DNA of 5,191 bases from Lachnospiraceae bacterium (GTDB taxonomy: Bacteria; Bacillota; Clostridia; Lachnospirales; Lachnospiraceae): the NCBI GenBank assembly GCA_016282215.1, contig JAEEKC010000124.1:1-5191 (forward strand), given 5' to 3'. Positions 1 through 5,191 of this stretch are shown one piece after another (the stretch's first letter is position 1; each line of letters opens with the position of its first letter). The notes beneath the pieces are model-generated. The model ran no database searches, was not told the DNA's origin, and saw only the letters and a list, made by a program, of their open reading frames with translations. A program made the translations under genes and the position numbers.

Positions 1-15
1 CAACTGTTTGGCCAT
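1..15 (-). CDS. Start of an unidentified downstream gene (first five codons, truncated by window edge)
   Basis: Only the first five codons are inside the window, reading MAKQL from an ATG at 15-13. The start is supported by a strong Shine-Dalgarno sequence, AGGAG at 26-22, placed six bases before the ATG. The stop codon of the preceding zinc-finger gene (27-25) overlaps that Shine-Dalgarno sequence, and the gap between the two reading frames is nine bases. This gene is therefore very likely in the same operon and possibly translationally coupled. Five residues are too few to assign a function, so the product is unknown. Confidence rests on the start signal and gene packing, not on protein similarity. 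Confidence 0.55.
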
Positions 16-21
16 AATAAG

Positions 22-26
22 CTCCT
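22..26 (-). promoter_or_regulatory. Ribosome binding site AGGAG, overlapping the upstream stop codon
   Basis: On the minus strand the bases read TAGGAG, then CTTATT, then ATG. AGGAG is a near-consensus Shine-Dalgarno core with a six-base spacer. Its first two bases are the last two bases of the TAG stop codon of the zinc-finger gene, so a ribosome terminating there sits on the next initiation site. This is the main evidence that a gene starts at position 15. Confidence 0.7.
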
Positions 27-342
27 AAAACTGATCACCGGATGCATGAAGCGATCCGTAATTCTTCGTTGCTTCCTCTTTCTTCGAACCACAGCCTTTG
101 CAGACGGAAAAGTCAGCACTGTTTAAACTGCCGCAGTAATCACACAGCCAGTCCGATGCATTCGAAGTCTTCGCTGCTTCATCCTTCGTCAGCGTCGCCG
201 CCGCGATATCAGTCGGCATGTAAAAAACCGTATCCGTTCCTCTCGGGCTTCCGCAGCCCTGACATCTGTCATAGCGGGCACGGATCCCTTTTTGCCCGCA
301 AAATGCACAGTCCCATAAACCTTCTATTCTTACCGGTTCCAT
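25..342 (-). CDS. Small protein with two RanBP2-like zinc fingers
   Basis: This is a soluble protein of 105 residues with no membrane segment or signal peptide. It holds two four-cysteine zinc-finger modules. Finger 1 has Trp10 and Cys12-x2-Cys15-x11-Cys27-x2-Cys30. Finger 2 has Trp65 and Cys67-x2-Cys70-x3-Asn74-x6-Cys81-x2-Cys84, which fits the RanBP2-type pattern W-x-C-x2-C-x3-N-x6-C-x2-C. Finger 1 is one residue longer between the cysteine pairs and lacks the Asn. A charged linker (about residues 35-64) separates them. Eukaryotic fingers of this type bind RNA or ubiquitin; in bacteria the role is unknown, and I do not infer it. I chose the ATG at 342 because AAGAGG lies six bases before it. 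An in-frame GTG at 372 would add ten residues and overlap the kinase gene by eight bases. The gap to the kinase is 22 bases, so it is probably in the same operon. Confidence 0.82.
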   Translation of the reverse strand: MEPVRIEGLWDCAFCGQKGIRARYDRCQGCGSPRGTDTVFYMPTDIAAATLTKDEAAKTSNASDWLCDYCGSLNSADFSVCKGCGSKKEEATKNYGSLHASGDQF

Positions 343-348
343 AGTTAT

Positions 349-354
349 CCTCTT
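349..354 (-). promoter_or_regulatory. Ribosome binding site that sets the start of the zinc-finger gene
   Basis: The minus strand reads AAGAGG followed by the six-base spacer ATAACT and the ATG at 342-340. This well-placed Shine-Dalgarno sequence lies in the 22-base gap after the kinase stop codon. It favours the ATG at 342 over the in-frame GTG at 372. Confidence 0.65.
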
Positions 355-364
355 AATAAATCTA

Positions 365-3178
365 TCATCCACACGCCTCTTTCAGTTTACCACACAACTG
401 TTCGTAATGCTTCAAAAAATCATCGGCATCTGCAAAGATAAAATCCGTATCCTTGTCCCTTGCAGCAAATTCATGTTTCTTTGCCCGTTCACTGAAGGAT
501 TTCAGTCCGATGGTTGCCATGGAACTTTTTGCCGCATGCGCCTCGATCTGATAGGACTTCATGTCCTTTTCTTCCAAACAGTTCTTCATTCGTTCGATGC
601 GCTCAAGGCCTTCATTTGCCACATCCGAAATGATCTCTGAAAGAAATGAAGCGTCGCCTGCGCAGTGTCTGAGGGCTGTTTCATGATCAAAATCTTCGAT
701 CGCGCAAAGCCTGTTTTTGATCACTTCCTGCTGATCCTCTTTTTCTGCTTTGGCCGGGATCACTGTTTCTTTGACAGAATCGCCTGCCGGCACTGCTTCA
801 AACTCGAAAATGCCCTCATGCCCGGCCGCCTCAGCCTCTTTGACATGAGTGGAAACAGGCTCAACCACCTTCTGCTGTGGCAGCATCCTCTTTACCGTTT
901 CCTCTAATACACCGGAATCGAGGGGCTTGGTCAGATAATCGTCAAATCCTTCTGCCATGTACATCTGCCGGCTGCCGGCTACTGCATTCGCCGTCAGGAC
1001 AATTACTTTGGTATCCCTATTCATGGACGCTTCATCCTCTCTGATCAGGTGAAGTGTCTCGATCCCGTCCGGCTGGGGCATCATGTGATCGAGCAGGATC
1101 AGGTCATATCGCTTCTCTTTGCACATCTTAACCGCCTGAAGTCCGCTGCTGCAAAGATCCGGAACGATCTCATTTCGTTTCAGGAACAGTTTTACGATGG
1201 TCAGGTTCGACGCATTATCATCCACTACAAGGATCTTTGCCTTAGGCGCCGTAAAGCTGCAGCGCTCCGACGCTTCGGCCTGCCGTGTCCTCTGCTCCAT
1301 GAAATCCTCCCGAAGTGGATTTTTGTTTTCATACTTCACGGGAAGCTTTACCCAAAACTCAGAACCGGCTCCATACTCGCTTTCCACGCCCAGCTGCCCG
1401 TTCATGGAATCCACGATACTCTTCACAATGGCAAGCCCAAGCCCCGTGCCTTCGATATTCCGGTTGGATTTCAGATCCGCTCTGGAAAACGCCTCAAACA
1501 GATGCGCCTGATCCTCCTTCGGGATGCCTTTTCCGGTATCCTTAACCCTGAGACTTAACAAAAATCCATCCTCTGTGTACTCACCGCCAATCGTAAGGGT
1601 TACCGAGCCCTTTTGGGTATACTTGACCGCATTGTTCATCAGATTGATCAGGATCTGCCGGATACGGAACTCATCACTGATCATCGCATCCGGTACCTGC
1701 CCTGTGATCTCAGAAGAAAGAAGCAGGTTTTTCTCCTCTGCCCGTTCCCGGATCAGCGAAATGACATCAAACAGCACATCCGACATAAAAAACGGTGCAT
1801 TGGTGATCTCCAGTTTCCCCGCTTCGATCTTTGTAAAATCCAGCACGTCATTGACCAGCATCAGAAGCATCTTGCCGGAAGTTTTGACATTTTGGGAATA
1901 TTCCTCGATGGTCTTGTCTTTGTTTTCCCGCAGGATCATTTCATTCATGCCCAGGATCGCATTGATGGGCGTGCGGATCTCATGGGACATGCTGGCCAGA
2001 AACTGCGTCTTTGCCTCGGAAACATCGATGGCATGCTGTTTTTCCTGATTCAGCATTCTCAGTTCATACACCTGCTGGATCACGATAAACGTAAGCAAAA
2101 AGCCAAGCCCCATCACGATGAAAAACGAATCCATGAAGATCGTCACATTCAGAAGGATGAAGATCAGTTCCATCAGGCCGCAGACAAGGAATCCGAAAAA
2201 GCCGATAAAGGTGTACCGATAGGTTCCTGCATTTCCTTTTGCGGCATCTATCATCAGGATCAGCATACCGGACGCAGCCAGGATCACCAACACCACATTC
2301 GCCGGATCCATGATTTTGTCAAAAGGCACGATCCCCGTAAAATGAAGGAACGGCCAGACAAGGGCATTTAGGATCGCAACCAGTGCCACAACGGGCGTCA
2401 GCCGTTTATACCGATAGCGCTGCACCGAGGACAGATACAAAAGAAGCGGCAGCGGCATGGTAAGACAGAACAGAAAACTGAGCAGACTGTTTACATGATC
2501 CACCCCGAAGACAAAGGGAAACAGATGCGAATCCGTGATGAGCCATGCGGCAATGGAAAAAATGCCGAGCGCACCATACAGCATATCGATATTCTGCTTA
2601 TACCAGAACCTGAGAACAACACTGACAACAAAGGCCACAAAAGAAAAGATCAGCACGATGAAGGCCATCACAAATGGAATCCCCAGCGTCCTGAACAAAT
2701 AGGACCGGCCGCCGGACCGGGTGCCTATGAAAACCTCCGACAATTCCTTGTCATACTCAGCCGGCGACTTTCGAACGATCGTGATCTTCTGCCCCGCGTC
2801 CTCCGCCTTCAGCGGCACCGTCATCAGAAATCTCTTAAAGGATCCGCCGGGCAGATTGACATCTCTTTTTTCTATAAAATCCTTGCGAAGCTCGTCGCCG
2901 ACATAGACCGAAACATCCTTGCGGGCATCAAAGAACAGATATTCATTGTCCTTTATGCCCTGCGGAAGCGTTGAAGAAATGATCTGGTTTCCGTCTCCGG
3001 GTTCGGAAAAATCCCAGTCTTCCAGAAACCAAACGGGTTCGTCTTCGATGACATCCCCCTTGTTGATCAAACCGTAATAAATGAATATAAATACAGTAAA
3101 AACCAGTAAAGCATACATCAAAAGCTTTACGCACAAAATGGTCTTATCCAGCAGCCACCGGTTTTTGTTCTTGCTCAT
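365..3178 (-). CDS. Hybrid sensor histidine kinase with extracytoplasmic sensor, multi-TM region, receiver and HPt domains
   Basis: This 937-residue membrane protein senses a signal and passes phosphate through an internal relay. Residues 14-38 are a membrane segment, followed by an extracytoplasmic domain (about 40-160) and seven predicted membrane helices (about 163-370), an arrangement resembling 7TMR-DISM sensors. The HisKA domain carries SHEIRTP with His399 as likely phosphate acceptor. The ATPase domain shows the N box (Asn512, Asn516), DTGKGIP at 547-553 and GTGLGLA at 577-583. The receiver (about 647-766) has Asp653/Asp654, phospho-acceptor Asp697, Thr729 and Lys751. An acidic, Ala-rich linker (769-818) leads to an HPt domain with His881 in HAAKSS. 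All catalytic residues appear intact. No DNA-binding or cyclase output domain is present, so a separate response regulator is needed. The start is uncertain: the ATG at 3178 follows the transporter stop by four bases, but AAGG lies only two bases before it. An ATG at 3202 would add eight residues, with AGAAGGG eleven bases upstream. The ligand is unknown. Confidence 0.95.
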   Translation of the reverse strand: MSKNKNRWLLDKTILCVKLLMYALLVFTVFIFIYYGLINKGDVIEDEPVWFLEDWDFSEPGDGNQIISSTLPQGIKDNEYLFFDARKDVSVYVGDELRKDFIEKRDVNLPGGSFKRFLMTVPLKAEDAGQKITIVRKSPAEYDKELSEVFIGTRSGGRSYLFRTLGIPFVMAFIVLIFSFVAFVVSVVLRFWYKQNIDMLYGALGIFSIAAWLITDSHLFPFVFGVDHVNSLLSFLFCLTMPLPLLLYLSSVQRYRYKRLTPVVALVAILNALVWPFLHFTGIVPFDKIMDPANVVLVILAASGMLILMIDAAKGNAGTYRYTFIGFFGFLVCGLMELIFILLNVTIFMDSFFIVMGLGFLLTFIVIQQVYELRMLNQEKQHAIDVSEAKTQFLASMSHEIRTPINAILGMNEMILRENKDKTIEEYSQNVKTSGKMLLMLVNDVLDFTKIEAGKLEITNAPFFMSDVLFDVISLIRERAEEKNLLLSSEITGQVPDAMISDEFRIRQILINLMNNAVKYTQKGSVTLTIGGEYTEDGFLLSLRVKDTGKGIPKEDQAHLFEAFSRADLKSNRNIEGTGLGLAIVKSIVDSMNGQLGVESEYGAGSEFWVKLPVKYENKNPLREDFMEQRTRQAEASERCSFTAPKAKILVVDDNASNLTIVKLFLKRNEIVPDLCSSGLQAVKMCKEKRYDLILLDHMMPQPDGIETLHLIREDEASMNRDTKVIVLTANAVAGSRQMYMAEGFDDYLTKPLDSGVLEETVKRMLPQQKVVEPVSTHVKEAEAAGHEGIFEFEAVPAGDSVKETVIPAKAEKEDQQEVIKNRLCAIEDFDHETALRHCAGDASFLSEIISDVANEGLERIERMKNCLEEKDMKSYQIEAHAAKSSMATIGLKSFSERAKKHEFAARDKDTDFIFADADDFLKHYEQLCGKLKEACG

Positions 3179-3182
3179 TACC

Positions 3183-4727
3183 TTAATCCCATGAATCTTC
3201 ATCAGGCACAAAGCCCTTCTTCTCCAGATTTTTTTGAATCCCTTTTACAATGAATCCGCTGAAGAAGCAAAGCGCCAGGATCAGCCATCCGCCGATAATG
3301 TTAGACGCAAGGGAATACCCGTCAGCTGCTCCGTAGATTCCGCCGCCTTTGAACAGTACCACAAGATTCCAGATGAAGAAACCTGTCAGAGTAAGCGGTG
3401 CAAGGAACTTGATGGAGATCACAAACCACCACTCCGGCATCTTAAAGCTGCCCGTATTGCGGTTTACTTCCTTCAAAACCTTTTTGGGATCAAAGAGCCA
3501 GCCGATGGTAACCGCCTCAAGGACACCGACTAAGATCAAGCTGAAGGCATTACACCAGTTATCAACAATATCCAGCCATGCAAGACCGGCCCCCGTTATG
3601 AACCACAGGGAGAGGATGCTGGCTACGATGCAAAGGGTCAGCGTGGTCTTCTTGTGTGACAGATGGAAGGCATCAGCGATTGCCGTCGAAACACCCTCGA
3701 TAATGGAAAATGCACTGTCAATGGCAAGGGTACATAAGCAGAAATAGAAGACAAATGCGAAAATGGCATTTGCTACGCCGTTATTGGTCAGCAAAACAAT
3801 AGATTGCGGATACACGATAAATGCCGTTCCGATACCGGACGCCGTCATGTTTTCAAGCTGGCCGGTCCCGGCCATCGTGGTGAAGAGCACGATACCGGAA
3901 AGCACACTGATGGCAAAATCCGAAAATGCGATGATCATGGCATCCTTTGCGATATTGCTGTCATCATTCAGGAAAGATCCATAAGCAACCATGATGGCCA
4001 TCATGATCGACAGGGAATAAAACACCTGTCCGATGGCGTCGATCCATATTTCAGCTTCGCCAAGGGATGAAAAATCAGGAACAAAAAACTTGTAAAGTCC
4101 CTCCGCTGCTCCCGGCATGATAATACCTTTCACCGCAAGGATCAGAAGGCAAAGGATCGGAAGAAATACCGTATATTTAACTACCTTTCCCACAGTACTC
4201 GGACCATTTCTGATACAGGTGTAGATCAGTACCCAGGCAATGACCAGGCAGCCGAAAACAGGCCATGCGATCGTTGTATATCCGGAAGTCGTTCCCGTGG
4301 TTTTGATCAAGCCGGCCCAGATACCGGCAGCTGCTGCCGGTCCTTCGGAAGAGCCGGTCAGACCGGCAAATTTGAAACTGGCAAATGCCATCATGATCAC
4401 CCATGCGAATACAACAGCATAGTAGACAGAGATCACAAAGGCATTTGACACAGCAAACCATCCGACAGGTTCTGTTTTTTTATTGATGGCACGAAGTGCA
4501 CCGGGAACGCCGCGGCGCATTTTCCGTCCGATGGAGATTTCCATCATAAGGAACGGGATACCCAGGATCAGCATGGCTAACAGGTATACCATAAGAAAAG
4601 CCCCGCCGCCGTGTTTTGCCGCAAGGCCCGGGAAACGCCAGGCATTTCCTAATCCTACCGCAGATCCGATGGACGCAAGAATGAACTGGGAACGCGAACC
4701 CCAGCTGCCACGTTTTTCTGTACTCAT
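3183..4727 (-). CDS. Sodium-dependent amino-acid transporter, NSS/SLC6 family (LeuT fold)
   Basis: This 514-residue inner-membrane protein probably imports an amino acid together with sodium. The family signature is in TM1, where GSAVGLGN (21-28) forms the unwound stretch that binds substrate and sodium, followed by RFP and GGGAF. By hand alignment to LeuT, Tyr103 matches Tyr108 of TM3, FYSLS (236-240) is the unwound part of TM6, and Asp337-Ser338 of TM8 match the Na2 site, with Asp where LeuT has Thr354. Arg31 and Asp389 probably form the outer gate. Twelve helices are apparent, at about 13-37, 41-66, 90-118, 155-173, 184-204, 231-253, 262-287, 312-346, 361-380, 386-412, 433-459 and 475-498. 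Many bacterial relatives are shorter and have 11. The substrate cannot be read from the sequence; aromatic or branched amino acids are plausible from known relatives. GAGAG lies six bases before the ATG. It is the first gene of the likely operon and ends four bases before the kinase ATG. Confidence 0.95.
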   Translation of the reverse strand: MSTEKRGSWGSRSQFILASIGSAVGLGNAWRFPGLAAKHGGGAFLMVYLLAMLILGIPFLMMEISIGRKMRRGVPGALRAINKKTEPVGWFAVSNAFVISVYYAVVFAWVIMMAFASFKFAGLTGSSEGPAAAAGIWAGLIKTTGTTSGYTTIAWPVFGCLVIAWVLIYTCIRNGPSTVGKVVKYTVFLPILCLLILAVKGIIMPGAAEGLYKFFVPDFSSLGEAEIWIDAIGQVFYSLSIMMAIMVAYGSFLNDDSNIAKDAMIIAFSDFAISVLSGIVLFTTMAGTGQLENMTASGIGTAFIVYPQSIVLLTNNGVANAIFAFVFYFCLCTLAIDSAFSIIEGVSTAIADAFHLSHKKTTLTLCIVASILSLWFITGAGLAWLDIVDNWCNAFSLILVGVLEAVTIGWLFDPKKVLKEVNRNTGSFKMPEWWFVISIKFLAPLTLTGFFIWNLVVLFKGGGIYGAADGYSLASNIIGGWLILALCFFSGFIVKGIQKNLEKKGFVPDEDSWD

Positions 4728-4786
4728 AATAATCTCTCTTTCCGTTTTATTCTCGTTTTCTCATGCCTTTCAAAAACGACAATACT

Positions 4787-4815
4787 AAGATAACACACCA
4801 CGCAGTGTCATGCAA
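4787..4815 (-). promoter_or_regulatory. Candidate sigma-A promoter for the transporter/kinase operon
   Basis: On the minus strand TTGCAT (4815-4810) is separated by 17 bases from TATCTT (4792-4787). A TG one base before the -10 (4795-4794) makes it an extended -10 element. The -10 matches TATAAT at four of six positions and the -35 matches TTGACA at only three, so this is a weak candidate supported mainly by spacing, the TG and its position about 60 bases before the transporter ATG. An alternative is TTGAAA (4773-4768) with AATAAA 16 bases further on, but that would leave a leader of only about 14 bases. Confidence 0.35.
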
Positions 4816-4816
4816 G

Positions 4817-4906
4817 AAAAAAGACGGTGTCAATGGGGACGTGGTGTCAATGGGGACGGTTCTCTGTGACAACCCTGAAAAACGGGTTGTCACAGAGAAC
4901 CGTCCC
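4817..4906 (-). terminator. Possible intrinsic terminator of the deaminase gene, formed by the repeat and a following T run
   Basis: Transcription leaving the deaminase gene passes through the inverted repeat, whose core is a 23-bp perfect stem, and then meets six T (4822-4817) on the minus strand. The long hairpin plus T run is terminator-like. However, the perfect stem ends about 30 bases before the T run. Only pairing of the outer duplicated arms would bring a stem close to it. It is therefore less convincing than a compact GC stem followed directly by T. Confidence 0.35.
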
Positions 4907-4939
4907 ACACTTGACACCGAACCGTCCCACACTTGACAC
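4826..4939. repeat. Composite inverted repeat, REP/REPIN-like, with duplicated outer arms
   Basis: The centre is a perfect inverted repeat: 4853-4875 and 4884-4906 are exact 23-base reverse complements around an eight-base loop (4876-4883). The stem contains GGTTCTCTGTGACA. Outside it each arm is partly duplicated. On the left, GGTGTCAATGGGGAC occurs at 4826-4840 and again at 4843-4857. On the right, a 21-base unit starting GAACCGTCCCAC occurs at 4897-4917 and again at 4919-4939. The flanks TTGACACC and GGTGTCAA also pair across the centre. From general knowledge, motifs of the type TGTCAA..GGGACGGTTCTCTGTGACA recur between genes in many Firmicutes genomes and occur near REP-associated (RAYT, IS200-like) transposases. 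I infer a non-autonomous element of this type; no transposase gene is in the window. It begins three bases after the deaminase stop codon. Confidence 0.8.
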
Positions 4940-4942
4940 TTA

Positions 4943-5191
4943 TTAATATATGACATGCTCCAAACTGTTGTACACCTCAAACAGTTTCCGGCAGGCCTCC
5001 CGGTCAATACAGACCAGGAAATCCTGAAATGCTTCCCTGCCGCCGGAGAGCCGGTCGAATTTTTCATCCCGGAAACCGATCCCGGCATTATCGCTGATCG
5101 TGCAGCCATAATAGACCTTTTCGATATTCGCCCACAGGATCGCATTCAGGCACATGGGGCAGGGTTCTCCTGTTGTGTAAAGTTCGCAGCC
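4943..5191 (-). CDS. Nucleoside/nucleobase deaminase, guanine-deaminase-like (C-terminal part, 5' end outside the window)
   Basis: The last 82 codons are visible, ending with TAA at 4945-4943 and open to the window edge. Near the start of the visible part is TTGEPCPMC, which contains the PCxxC zinc-binding motif of the cytidine-deaminase superfamily. It is followed by LNAILWANIEKVYYG and then IGFRDEKFD. The other zinc ligand, in the HAE motif with its catalytic Glu, would lie about 25-30 residues upstream, beyond the window. The family hydrolytically deaminates a purine or pyrimidine in the cytoplasm. The segment after the second Cys and the C-terminus ending in an aromatic Tyr resemble GuaD-type guanine deaminases more than TadA, but a general nucleoside deaminase is possible. 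An internal ATG at 5155 is not the start, because it falls inside PCPMC. The gene is separated from the transporter by the repeat, so it is probably its own transcription unit. Confidence 0.9.
   Translation of the reverse strand, partial: GCELYTTGEPCPMCLNAILWANIEKVYYGCTISDNAGIGFRDEKFDRLSGGREAFQDFLVCIDREACRKLFEVYNSLEHVIY

Noticed and set aside
1049..2048. Other long plus-strand reading frames at 1049-1558 and 1524-2048
   Set aside because: Both are antisense shadows of the kinase gene, overlap each other and show no recognisable motif.
1613..2371. A 252-residue plus-strand reading frame opposite the kinase gene
   Set aside because: It lies entirely antisense to the conserved HisKA/ATPase and TM coding region. 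Its composition is rich in His, Asp, Gln and Arg, as expected from reverse-complement reading, and no domain is recognisable.
2495..2974. A 159-residue plus-strand reading frame
   Set aside because: It is antisense to the sensor and TM-coding part of the kinase and has low-complexity charged composition with no domain.
2943..3134. A 63-residue minus-strand reading frame inside the kinase gene
   Set aside because: It is an alternative frame of the kinase N-terminus, which has a convincing membrane segment in its own frame.
4177..4461. A Cys-rich minus-strand reading frame of 94 residues
   Set aside because: It is an out-of-frame reading of TM3-TM5 of the transporter. The cysteines are by-products of the frame and do not form a zinc-binding pattern.
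4853..4906. A riboswitch or T-box controlling the transporter
   Set aside because: The structure is a simple, perfect long hairpin of a dispersed-repeat type, without the conserved elements of known riboswitches. It also lies upstream of the best candidate promoter, so it may not be in the transporter transcript.
4826..4939. A short CRISPR-like array
   Set aside because: The direct repeats are only two per side, 15-21 bases long, nearly abutting with no spacers of constant length, and arranged around a central palindrome. No cas gene is present.
4747..5145. A 132-residue minus-strand reading frame spanning the deaminase end, the repeat and the upstream region of the transporter
   Set aside because: It runs in a different frame across the deaminase, whose PCPMC motif is clear, and then through the repeat, giving repeated Arg-Thr-Val-Pro/Asp-Thr-Thr peptides typical of translated repeats. 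No family is recognisable.

Overview
The window looks like chromosomal DNA from a member of the Firmicutes, most likely class Clostridia and family Lachnospiraceae. This is judged from protein style and G+C that is close to balanced by eye, not from a database search. Supporting points are AGGAG/AGAGG-type ribosome binding sites, the multidomain sensor kinase with an N-terminal multi-TM sensor, the small double zinc-finger protein, and a nucleoside deaminase of the clostridial guanine-deaminase-like type. Every gene I can support is on the minus strand, so transcription runs from high to low coordinates.

Layout in the direction of transcription. (1) 5191-4943 is the C-terminal part of a zinc-dependent nucleobase/nucleoside deaminase whose start lies outside the window. 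(2) 4942-4728 is a 215-bp intergenic region. It is mostly filled by a composite inverted repeat (4826-4939) with a perfect 23-bp stem and duplicated outer arms, which I interpret as a REP/REPIN-type element. A run of T on the transcribed strand follows it, then a candidate promoter. (3) 4727-3183 encodes a sodium:neurotransmitter-symporter (NSS/SLC6, LeuT-fold) amino-acid transporter. (4) 3178-365, four bases further on, encodes a 937-residue hybrid sensor histidine kinase ordered as sensor, multi-TM, HisKA, HATPase, receiver, HPt. (5) 342-25 encodes a 105-residue protein with two RanBP2-like zinc fingers. (6) From 15 to the window edge lie the first five codons of another gene with a strong ribosome binding site.

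Genes 3 to 6 are packed with gaps of 4, 22 and 9 bases and form a likely operon. The most suggestive relationship is the amino-acid transporter encoded directly before a membrane sensor kinase. Co-expression of a transporter and a sensor could reflect sensing of the transported solute or of the transport state, but the sequence alone does not show this. The kinase has a full internal phosphorelay (His399, Asp697, His881) and no output domain, so its signal must go to a response regulator not encoded here. I see no clear defence system, CRISPR array, RNA gene or intact transposon. The most unusual items are the composite repeat and the transporter/kinase/zinc-finger gene set.
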